From Gammaproteobacteria bacterium (GTDB lineage: Bacteria > Pseudomonadota > Gammaproteobacteria > DRLM01): DNA of 42,635 nt. Each line of letters begins with the position of its first letter. Position 1 is the stretch's first letter. The notes below the pieces were generated by a model. The model worked only from the letters and a program-made list of their open reading frames with translations. It made no database searches and had not been told where the DNA came from. The translations under genes and the position numbers were made by a program. Shown in pieces: positions 15,872 through 26,900 of the stretch. The stretch lies in the NCBI GenBank assembly GCA_919903055.1, contig CAKKSB010000050.1:1975-44609 (forward strand), in the 5' to 3' direction.

Positions 15872-17674
15872 ATGAAGATCACTTTCAAGCAATTTGAGAA
15901 GCGCGCGCTGGCCGCGACCGTGTGCGGCGTGTTGGTCGCGATGGCCGCCGGTTCCGCTTCGGCCTTCGCCCCCGTGTGGCAGGCCGATGGTAATCCCGCT
16001 ACCACCGGCGACCGTCATACCGACGCCGATGTGGAAATCTGGCACGCTGGTGCCTCAGCTTCGACCCTTAGCATGCAAACCGCGGTAATTGAGACTTTTT
16101 GCGATGTCGCCCAACCGGCTGACTTGTTATCGAAGGGCGGTTTCTGGGCCCTGGGCTGCGTCGGCAAGGCCACCTTGCCTGCCTCGCTCGCCGGTAAGAA
16201 AATCCTGTGGAACAAGCGTGACGAAGGCGGTTCGGGCGTCGGCGTGGGCCCGGTGGTAGTACCGGGTGCGACGGTCGGTTTCATGCTGCCGTCCACCGGT
16301 GCCGGTACCAACTGCCCAGTCGCCTCCGCCCCGATTGTCATGAGCGGAGTCACGGTCACTCCTTGGAATTGTTCCGGTTTCGGCTATACCTTCGTGCCGC
16401 CGGTTGCGGCCACCTTCGATGCCAATGACGAAAGCGCCACCGTCGACGCCATCATGAAGCCGGTCGACATCGGCACTTCCGATATCGAGCCGGACAAGTT
16501 CAGCAGCAGCTTTGCGGAAAACGTGCCGGCGGCTGATTTCGATCTGAACGGCGTGGCCGGCCCCGCCCTGCCTCCCTACACCGCGACCGGTGGTACCCCT
16601 ATCGCCAGTTTGATTTTCAATACCCCGGTCAGTCTGCTGATGTCCCAAGATTTGCAGCGTGCGCAGTTCCCGACCGGGCATGCGTTGTTCAACGACTGTA
16701 ATCCGGCGGGTATTGATTACCTGCGTAACCCCACCTCGGGTTTGATCACCAACATCAAGGACAAGGCCGTGCCGGCCAACAGCGAGCGCTGCATGCCTTC
16801 ACTGATGGGTTCGGAGATCCGCTCCATTTTCGCTAAGGGCGGCGCCATCCGCAGTGCACAGGATTTTCAGGCTGAGACCGCCTATCAATCCGGTGCTTTC
16901 GCGCAGATGACCGCTACCGGTGCCACCGACAACACCATCCAGATTTGCCGTCGGGTGAAGGGTTCCGGTACCCAGGCGCAGTTCAACGCCGTGTTCATGG
17001 GTTATCCCTGCGATGCGACCTTCGATGGTGCTATCGACTCGTTGACTCCCGAAGGCCAGAGTGGCTTGACCCCGTTCGTGTCGGAGAACGAAGGTGCGGG
17101 TGACGTGGAGAAATGTCTGAACGACTTCAACAACGGCACCAACACCAGCGGTTTCAACTCCGCGCTGCGCAAGCGTTGGACCATCGGCATCATGAGCATG
17201 GAACGTAACGACAGCTTGGCGAACGACTATCGCTTCATCAAGGTTGATGGTTATGCGCCTACACTGGTCAACGTCCACGCCGGTGATTACTACGACTTCG
17301 TCTCTCAATCGCTGCAGACGAGAAGCGGTGTGTCGTCGGTGGTGACCGATGCGGTCAATAACCTGGTGCCCTTCATGCAGAACCCGGCCAAGCTGCCTAG
17401 CCTGAACAAGACTCATGGTTTCGGTGTTAGCGGCTGGCTGGCGATCCCTTCCAATGTCACGGTGCCCTTCAACATGAAGCCCGATTCCGAGCTGGATTTC
17501 ACCCGCCCGGTGAACTGGTTCCAGCGCGTAGCGGCTTCGGGTAAGGCCAACACCTGCGCCCTGCCTTCGGCGTTCAAGAAGACGGGTACGGCGACCAATG
17601 TCGACATCACCGTCGCCCCGCAAAACTGCTCGTCTGATAACGGCAGTGGCGATCAAAACTGCTATACGCCGTAA
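15872..17674 (+). CDS. Secreted cysteine-rich protein resembling periplasmic phosphate-binding proteins
   Basis: The 600-residue product has a signal peptide ending at about SASA (residue 30) and begins its mature part FAPVWQADGNP. Segments DVEIWHAGASAST, WNKRDEGGSGVGVGPV, FNTPVSLLMSQDLQ and RRVKGSGTQAQFNAVF recall secreted proteins of the type-II periplasmic-binding-protein fold annotated as PstS-like; this link is suggestive only. Twelve cysteines are in the mature chain, an even number that fits disulfide bonding outside the cytoplasm. There is no sorting tail and no membrane anchor, and no transporter permease is nearby, so a role in ABC uptake is doubtful. TAGGAGA precedes ATG 15872. It is followed by a strong terminator. 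Confidence 0.7.
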   Translation: MKITFKQFEKRALAATVCGVLVAMAAGSASAFAPVWQADGNPATTGDRHTDADVEIWHAGASASTLSMQTAVIETFCDVAQPADLLSKGGFWALGCVGKATLPASLAGKKILWNKRDEGGSGVGVGPVVVPGATVGFMLPSTGAGTNCPVASAPIVMSGVTVTPWNCSGFGYTFVPPVAATFDANDESATVDAIMKPVDIGTSDIEPDKFSSSFAENVPAADFDLNGVAGPALPPYTATGGTPIASLIFNTPVSLLMSQDLQRAQFPTGHALFNDCNPAGIDYLRNPTSGLITNIKDKAVPANSERCMPSLMGSEIRSIFAKGGAIRSAQDFQAETAYQSGAFAQMTATGATDNTIQICRRVKGSGTQAQFNAVFMGYPCDATFDGAIDSLTPEGQSGLTPFVSENEGAGDVEKCLNDFNNGTNTSGFNSALRKRWTIGIMSMERNDSLANDYRFIKVDGYAPTLVNVHAGDYYDFVSQSLQTRSGVSSVVTDAVNNLVPFMQNPAKLPSLNKTHGFGVSGWLAIPSNVTVPFNMKPDSELDFTRPVNWFQRVAASGKANTCALPSAFKKTGTATNVDITVAPQNCSSDNGSGDQNCYTP

Positions 17675-17749
17675 TACGGCTCACCGAGTGATAACGTAGC
17701 GACAATGGACCGACGCGGAGGCGCAACACTTCCGCTTCAAGGAAGACCC

Positions 17750-17781
17750 GCCAGCCCCCAGCAATGGGGGCTGGCTTTTTT
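17750..17781 (+). terminator. Rho-independent terminator
   Basis: GCCAGCCCCC (17750-17759) pairs perfectly with GGGGGCTGGC (17766-17775) around a 6-base loop and is followed by six T. It ends the secreted-protein transcript before the TPS locus. Confidence 0.92.
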
Positions 17782-17949
17782 ATGGTAGTCAAGAGCCCCG
17801 AGTAAGTTTGCCAACCCAGCATTCAAAACCTCCCGAATATCGCGATTGACATGTGTTCGTAACATCCATTTTGTAATGTTGCTTACCTTAAAGTTGAGAT
17901 CCATTTCAACTCGGCGAATTCCCGATCCAAAGTTAACAAGGTCAGTGGC

Positions 17950-20900
17950 ATGATGGTAATCAGGCTGGGCAGAAAAAAACCGCGGCGGCTCCAGTCCGTG
18001 TTGCGTGGCATGCAGGCCTATTGGCGTTTATTGATGCTGGCGGGTGTGGTGTTCGTCTCGGCCGCGCCCGCGCGAGCCGAACTGCCGGTGCCTTGCGGCG
18101 GCGGTTGTGGCGGCAAGGTGTGGGTAGCGTCCGGCAAAGTACAGGCACCGGTGGTGACGGGGAATACCCTGCGCATCACCCAGGAGAGCGACAAGGCCAT
18201 ACTCAATTGGCAGAGTTTCAATGTTGGCGCCGAAAACACCGTCAGTTTCAGTCAACCGTCGAGCAATGCGGTAGCCTTGAACCGTATCTTTCAAAATAAT
18301 CCCAGCCGCATCCTCGGCCGTGTCAGCGCCAACGGCCAGATCTATCTCATCAATAAAAACGGCATCCTCTTCGGCCAGGGCTCGCAGATCAACGCGCACA
18401 GCCTGGTAGCGTCCACGCTGGATATCAGCGACGAGGTGTTCAACGACCTCGGTTTGACTAATGCGATCAATAACAGCGATCCGAATAAAGCGGCGGCATT
18501 TGCCGGCAGCGACGGCGGCGCTGTAATGGTGGAGGCGGGTGCCAAACTCACCAGTGCGGAGGGCGGACGCATTATGATTCTCGCCCCGGCGATTGAAAAC
18601 CGCGGTGATATCCGCACGCCGGGTGGCCAGACAATTTTGGCGGCGAGTCATGACAAGGTCTATCTCGCCAGTTCCGACGACCCCAATCTCCGTGGCCTGC
18701 TGGTCGAGGTCGCGACCGGCGGTGATGTCAGTAATCTCGGCACCATCGTCGCCGAGCGCGGCAGCGTCACCTTGCTCGGCCTCGCCGTTAATCAGAACGG
18801 TGTGGCGCGCGCCACCACCGCGGTCAATCTGAATGGCTCGGTGCGGCTGTTGGCCCGTGATCATGCCGCGTTTAATACGACCAGCGAGGGCATCAGAAAA
18901 CCTTTTGCGACCCGCACAGGTAGTGTGACTCTCGGCACGGGCAGCCTCACCGAAGTCGCACCGCATGATCTCCACGAGACCGCGGCCGATGCGCAGGAAC
19001 AGCCACTTTCCCGGGTCGAGCTGATGGGCCGGCAGGTGGTGCTGACGGCGGGCGCCCGTATTGTAGCCCCGGGCGGCGAGGTCAAGATCACCGCGACCCG
19101 CAATCCGCAGTCACCCGGGCCATCCGCCGCCAATCAGCAAATAAACGACAGCCGGGTGGTGATGGAGACGGGCAGTAGCATCGACGTGGCCGGCCTCGAC
19201 TCGGCGCTGTTGCCCATGGAACGCAATCTCGTCGAGGCCGAGCTGCGCGGTAATGAGCTGCGCGATTCGCCTTTGCAGCGCAATGGACCGCTGCGTAATC
19301 AAAAGGTGGTGGTGGATGTGCGCAAGGCCGAGGGTAAAGGCACGTCGCTTGCCGACCTGAGCGGTAAGATCGCGGCGATCAAGCGCCCGCTGGAAGAACG
19401 CCTGGCCGTCGGTGGAAATGTGTCGATCGTATCGGAAGGCGAGGTGGTCACGCACGCGGATGCGGTCATCGATGTTTCGGGCGGTGCGGTGGGGTACGAG
19501 GGCGGTTATCTCAACACCACCAAGCTCCTGGCGCAAGGTCGACTCTACGACATCGGCGAAGCCGACCCCTCGCTTCCTTACGATGCCGTGTTGTCGGGCA
19601 ACAAATTTATAGTCGAGAATCGCAAATGGGGTACGAAAAAGAATTATGACGCCCCAGGTCTGACCGCGCTGAGTACTTTTGAGCCCGGCTACGTGGAAGG
19701 AAAAGATGCCGGCAGCGTGACCATCAACACCCGCGTCATGGATTTGCATGGCAGCGTCCGCGGTGAGCGCACCTTGGGTGCTTACCAGCGTCTTCCCTCG
19801 ATTCCGCCGCCGGTGGTGTGGGGGCGTCGTTACGATCAAGTGCCGCTCGGCGGCCAATTGATCCTGGGCAGAAAGGACATCACTAAAGAGGATATCGATT
19901 TCGGTCTCACCGATGTGGAGTTGAAATCCTGGCAGGATCTGGGCGTCGTCGGCATGACCCGCGTGCAGGTCTATGCCAACGGACGCATCACGGTGCCCGA
20001 ACAGGCTAATCTCGAGCTGGCGGCCGGGGGCGAATTTTCATTGACGGCGCACCATATCGATCTGCAAGGCCGCATCACCGCGCCGGGCGGCAAGCTCCAG
20101 TTCAATGCAAGACAGACCAAGCTAAAAGAGAGCGAACTTGCCGAATTGACGGTGGGTCCAGCCAGCCGCCTTGATGTGAGTGGACTGTGGATCAACGACA
20201 GCGCGACCCTCCAGCCATCTGTATCGCCGCAAGGTCCGGTATTCATCGACGGCGGATCGGTAAGTCTGCTGGCGGTGGGCGATCTCGCTCTGGCGGCGGG
20301 CAGCCGCATCGACGCCGGCGGCGGTGCCCAACTTCAACGCAACGGCAATCTCAAGGCCGGTAAGGGCGGTGATATTACCCTCGCCGCTAAACCCACTTCC
20401 CTCTCCGAGCCGTCGAGATTACTCATGGACGGCGTAGTCAGCGCCTATGCGCTTGAAACCGGTGGCGGTCTGCATCTCACCGGACCGGGTTTCCGCATCG
20501 GCGGCGACACAGCGGATCTGATCGACGGCACATTATGGCTTGCACCGGACTTCTTCGAGCAGGGCGGTTTCAGCCGCTACGACCTCACCGCCACCCGCAC
20601 CGGCATCGACTTGGCCGCTGGCGAAACGCTCCGCCTGCGCGCTGAAAATCGTCTCCTGCAGTCCGATTTCTGGACCCGGGTGAGCGGCGCCGACATTGAT
20701 GACTTCAGTGGTGTCGGGCTATTACCCGACTATTTGCGGCAGCCGGTCTCGCTCTCGCTCGCCCTCACGCGGGCGAGTTATGTCGACCGGACACCCATCG
20801 TCGAACTGGCGGCGGGTTCCCGCATCGAGGCCGAACCCGGCGCCACGGTGAGCCTGTCCTCCGACACACGGATCGCAGTGAACGGTATGATTTCCGCTCC

Positions 20901-23900
20901 GGCCGGTGAGATCGAACTCAGCGTGCTCGCGCCGACCAACGATACCGATCTTGTGGTCTTCGATCCCACCCAATCCATTTGGCTGGGACCGCAGGGCCAT
21001 TTGCTGGCCGGTGCTTATTTCCAGGCCGTGCCCGATGGTTCGGGACGGAACCTGCGCAGTGGCAAGATGCTGAAAGGGGGCGAAGTCGCCCTCACCGCGA
21101 AACGCGGTTACGTTTTAACTGATACCGGTTCGCTGATCGATGTCTCGGGAGTGTCGGAAACCTTGGATGTCGACATTCAGGGACGCTTCGAGTCCACGCT
21201 GATGAACGGCGCGGCGGGCGCCGTCACTCTCACGGCGGCCGAGGGCATGGTGCTGAACGGCGATCTGCGCGGCGCGGCAGGCAACGGCGCAGGGGCGGCG
21301 GGCGGTAGCCTCGTACTCGCTTTGCAACCCGAGACCCGTACGGGCGCGGCATCGCGCGATATCGTGCTTACCGCGGAGGTGGTGGCCACGCCGGCGGTCG
21401 GCGCGGCGGTGGCGAACGATCTGAATGGCGTGGCGCGGCTTGATCCCGGGAAGGTACGGAGCGGCGGTTTCGACGCCCTCGACGTAATCGCCCGGTCTGC
21501 TAATACCACGGATGCGACGGCAGCCCGCGTTATCGTGGCGGGCGACAGCGGTCTCGACCTCAAACGCAGACTGGTGCTGGATGCGCCCATTTTGGAATCC
21601 AACGGTGGCCGCGCCGAGCTGGGAGCGGCTTACGTTAGAATGGGCATGAGCGAGACTATCGCGCCCGGCAGTGCCACATCCGGCAGCGGCAGTCTGCGTG
21701 TGCACGGCGAGCAAGTGGATATCGTCGGCAAGATGGCTCTGCGCGGTTTCGGTCCCGCCGCGTCCGAGCAAGATGTCGCCGCGACGACGCCGGTACGGAT
21801 TGAAAGCGGAGGCGACATTCGCCTCATCGGCGATTCGTCGCTCATCGGCCGCCTCGACAGTCGGGCGGACATTACCTTGCAGGCCGATCAGGTCTATACC
21901 ACTACCGCGACGGACTACACACTGTCGGTCGCCGGGCCGACCGGCCGGATAATAATAGAGCCGGGCGGGGAAACGGCGGCGTCATTCTCCGCCGGTTCCA
22001 AACTTACGCTCGCGGCCACCGACATCGAACAGCGCGGTACGCTGCGCGCGCCTTTCGGTCAGATCGAACTCGCCGCGACCAACAGCGTGACCCTGGGCGA
22101 AGGCAGTGTCACCTCGGCTTCCGGTGGCGGATTAGTCGTACCTTTCGGTTATACCGAATTCGGCGAAGATTGGCTTTACAAGGTCGGTACCAGCGGCAAG
22201 ATTTACCAGGCGCCGCCGGAGAAGGGCGTGGCAGTGAGCGCGCCGAACCTCACGCTGGCGCCGGGCTCCGTCGTCGACGTGAGCGGCGGTGGCGATCTGT
22301 TGGCGCGCGAATTCTTGCCCGGACCGGGCGGCTCCAAGGACATATTCGCTTCGGTCAACGCCAACGGTGCCTTCGCCGTGGTGCCCGGAGTGAATGCCTT
22401 CGGCAACTACGACCCCCTGCTGTCGGGTAAGGAGATCACGACCGGCGCGACGATCCATTTCGCCGCGGGTGGCCCGCTGCCCGCCGGTGATTATGCAGTG
22501 TTGCCGGCAGGGTATGCTTTGTTGCCCGGCGCCTATCTGGTCACGCCGTTGCAGGCACCGGAAAATCCGCTGCCCGGCGCGACCATGCCGCAATTTGACG
22601 GATCGGTGGTCGTCGCCGCTAAACACGGGATGGCGGGCACGGATATCCGCGACAATCTATGGTCGGCCTTCCGTGTCGAAAACGGCACACAAGTGAGAAA
22701 CCGCGCCGAGTACCTGGAGAGCAGGGCCGATACTTTTTTCGCAGCAGGCGCCGCCAGCGGCGATTCGTTGAACCGCGATGCCGGCCGCTTGGTGTTGGAT
22801 GCCGGCAATACGTTGGTGTTGGGCGGTACGCTGACACGTAATAATGGCGCAGGCCGCGGTTCCGCGGCCGATATCCTCGCCGATCGCTTGGCGGTGGTGA
22901 CCGCGGTCACCGGCGCGAGCGATCGCGTCGAGTTGCTCGCGGCGGATTTGAACAAGTTGGGTGCGGAGAGTCTGCTGCTGGGCGCGCGGCGCGAAGCGGC
23001 GGGCAAGGATAGCAAGCTCGACGTACAGGCGCAGGAAGTGCGGATTACACAGAACGTGCAAGTGACCGCCCCCGAGCTGATATTGGCAGCACGCAACACC
23101 GTGAGCATCGCCGACGGTGCCGCGCTGACGGCGACGGGTAGCAAAGTGGCCGCGCCCGCTTCCGTACTGATCGACGGCGACAGCGCCTACGCCCGGATTT
23201 CCACCGGCGAGCAGGTGCGGGTGCGGCGTGAAGGCGATAGCGGTGCCGCCGGCACCTTCGAACTGGCGGCGGGGGCGCGGCTGGACGCGGCGCGTTCCAT
23301 CACTCTCGACGCCAGTCGCGATACGCGGGTGAATGGCGATGTTCACACCGATAACGGTTCGCTGAGTCTGGCGGCCGCCCGCATCAGTCTCGGCGACACG
23401 GCGGGAGTGAGCGGCGGGCTGCTACTCTCCAATGAAACGCTCGCCCGGCTCAACGCCAGCGATCTCCGTTTCACCAGCCGCGGCACCGTCGATATCTACG
23501 GCGCGCTCGATCTCGACCTCGATCATCTCGAAATCAATGCGGCGGGACTCGCCGGTTATCACAATGTCGGCCAGACTGTGTCGATCGACGCCGACAGCGT
23601 AGTCCTCGCCAACCGTGCCGGCGCGAGCTTTACCGGCGCGCCGGACGGCGGCGGTGCGTTGAATATGTCCGCCCGCGAAGTGACGTTGGGCGAAGGCAAG
23701 TTTGCGCTGCGAGGTTTCACTACCACTAATATCACCGCGACTGAACAAATCATCGCCAGTCCCGAAAGCGACGTTGCCGTTTCCCTGCAAGCGGCGGGCG
23801 ACCTCAATCTGACCGCGTCGCGCCTCACCGCGACGCGGGGCGCCGAAGTGAGTATAGGCACGCAGGTCGCCGACGGAACCGCCGTCGGCAAGCTCACTTT

Positions 23901-26900
23901 AAATGCTTTGGCCGCACCGGTCAGCCTGCCCGCAGTGACTGAACTCGGGGCGCGGCTCGATCTCACCGCCACGCAAATCGAAGACCGCGGCCACATCACG
24001 CTCCCGTCCGGTACGGTGATTTTGCACGCCACCGCCGAGGGTGGTGTCTCGCTGGCCTCGGGAGCGACCATCGACGTCGCTGGCCGTGACCTCTCCTTCG
24101 CCGATCTCGCCGTCGGCTCGCCCGGTGGCGCCGTAGAGTTGATCGCCGATCAGGGCGGCATCGACGTCGACGCCGCGGCACGCATCAATGTCTCCGGCGC
24201 CGCCGCAGGCGGCGATGCCGGTAAATTGAGTCTGCTCGCACCCCAGGGCGCGGTGAACGTGGATTCGTTTGCGCAGCTCGTCGGTGCGGCGAAAGTGGGT
24301 GCCGAGCAGGGACGGTTTGCGATCGACACGCAAATGCTCACCCAAGGATTCTCGTCACTCAACAGCCTGCTTAATGACGGCGGTTTCACCGAAGCGCGTC
24401 AACTGCATTTGCGCCGCGGCGACCTTGCCGTCGCCGCGGCCGACGTGGTGCGTGCGCACGATGTCAACCTGAGCGCGGACGCGGGCAAAATCGACGTGTA
24501 TGGCCGTATTGATGCTTCCGGCGTGAAGGCGGGGCGGGTAAGTCTTTACGCCGCCGATGATCTCACCGTGCACGGCTCAGCCCGCATCGACGCTCACGCC
24601 GCGGCGGCCGGTGAACAAGGCGGCGGGGTGAGGCTGGCGACGGCGAACGGCCGCATCGATATGCAGGCCCCCGATGCCACTATCGATGTTGCAGGTACCG
24701 ATGACGCAGGTGGCCGCGCAGACAACGGCCGCGTGCATATCCGCGCCGCCCGGGACGGCGCCGCCGGTGTCCGGATCGAGCCCATCGCCGCGACCGTCAC
24801 CGGAGCTGATCGAATCAATATCGAGGCTAATCGCGTTTACAGCACCAACGATATCAACGACGCACTCATCGCCGACATTGGCGCCGACACCGCCGCCTTC
24901 ATGGCTAACGCCGGTCAGATTAAAAATGCTCTCGGCGTAGCGGCGGACAGCCGCTTTCATGTCATACCGGGGATCGAAATACAAAGCCCCGCCGCGCTGG
25001 CGGTGAACACGAATTGGGATTTATCGCAGTGGCGTTACGACGGCGACCCCGGCGTGCTGACGTTGCGCGCCGTTGCTGATTTGAATTTCAACGGCAGTCT
25101 AAGCGACGGTGTGACGCTAGACTTTCCCGTGCGGGATTCCACCGATTTATTTCCGGAACGTGAATTGGTGATGACCGGTCCGAGCTGGTCTTATCACTTG
25201 GCGGGCGGCGCCGATATCGGCGCCGCCGACCCGCTCGCGGTAGTGCGGGATACCGGCGATGTCAATCTCGCTGTGGGCGTTAAGCTCCGCACCGGTACTG
25301 GCAGCATCGAATTAGCCGCGGGTCGCGATCTCCGTTTCGCCGATAGCACGGCGGCGATCTACACCACCGGCGAAAACCGCGGTACCGGTGGTGTATCCGC
25401 GGGAGATACCGGTTTTTCCGCCGATGTCATAAAAGAGTTGGTATTCAAGGCGGATTTCCTGGAGAACGGCGGCGATGTCCGTATCGTCGCCGGCAACGAC
25501 ATCCTTGGTGCCGATGGCCATCAATTCATCAATGAATGGTTGACGCGGGTTGGCGGTGATGTGGTGTTACCGGGGATCGGCAGCACATCACTGCCGGCAT
25601 CCTGGGCGATTAATGTCACCAATTTCGCGCAAAACATCGGCGCCTTGGGCGGCGGCGATGTGACGGTGACCGCAGACGGGAATCTTGACAAGCTTTCGGT
25701 GATGATACCAACTACTGCCCAACCGACAAGTGATGCCGCCCATCCCGCTATCGCCGGCGGCGGTGATCTACGCATCGACGCCGGCGGTGATATTAAAGGC
25801 GGCGTATTCTATCTCGGCCAAGGTCATGCCGATATCCGGGCTGGCGGCGCGCTGAGCCATGCCGAGGGTGCGACGGTGAACCCTATTCTCTCTATGAATG
25901 ACGGCCATTATGATGTTCGGGCCGGCAAGGATCTCACCATCGAGACGGTACTCAACCCCACCGTGCTGGCCCAGCGCAATATTCACGGCGATTACATGGA
26001 CACCACCGTTTCATTGGAGCTGGAATCGTATTTCTTCACGTATTCCAACAATAGCGCGGTGCGGCTGGAGTCTCTCGCCGGAGATATCACTTTGCGCGGT
26101 GACAAGGCCGCGCTGGAAAGCGTGTCCGACGTGCTCTACAACACTATTAATCCCTCTGCTAATTACCGTTTGGCGACCCAGGCGATAAATTGGTATCCCG
26201 GCACACTGAGCGCTCGCAGCCTACAGGGAGACATCGCTGTCATCGGCGACAGCGGTCTTACCCTGACATTGGTTCCCGCACCGCGAGGGGATTTGGAACT
26301 GCTGGCCGGCGGTTCCATTACGACGGGTGGAAAAGGCAGCGTCAATCTCGTGTTGTCGGATACCGATGCCCGTTCGCTGCCCGCTATCGCCACCCCCTCA
26401 CTAAGTTTAACGAACACTCTACTGCGGCAGGGTGCGCACGCCCCACTTCCCGTGCACGCCGATGATTCGCAAGCGGTACGCATCGTCGCCCGCGGCGGCA
26501 ACATACAGCCATTGGAAGGCAGCCAGGACACGCTGAGCTTCGTGCTTGGCAAATCGGCGCGGATCAATGCTGGTGGGGATGTGCGGGATATCACGCTCGA
26601 TATTCAGAATATCGGTGAGCGTGATATCTCAACGGTCGAAGCCGGGGGTGATATTCGTTTCTCGATTCAGCGCGATGCCGGCGGCAAGGTGAAGGCCACC
26701 GACGATAATCAATTCAAAATCGAAGGCCCCGGCCAGTTCTTCGCTATTGCCGGTGCAGACGTGGACCTCGGCGCCTCACAAGGTATTTCTTCCGTGGGTA
26801 ACCAGAATAATCCCGCGCTTGCCGATCGTGGTGCCGCCATCAACGTTATCGCGGGCGCCAAGCGTGAGCCGGATTACGCCGGCTTCATTCAGCGCTATTT

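Noticed and set aside
17846-17880. TTGACA followed by TGTAAT as a sigma-70 promoter of tpsA
   Set aside because: The spacer is about 20 bases, too long for a convincing promoter.
17892-17911. AGTTGA/TCAACT dyad in the tpsA leader
   Set aside because: A 6-bp dyad is short enough to occur by chance, and no second copy or regulator context supports it.
18028-18975. Long minus-strand frames opposite the TpsA gene, such as this 315-codon one
   Set aside because: They arise from codon bias in the GC-rich repeats of the adhesin; none has recognisable motifs or ribosome sites.
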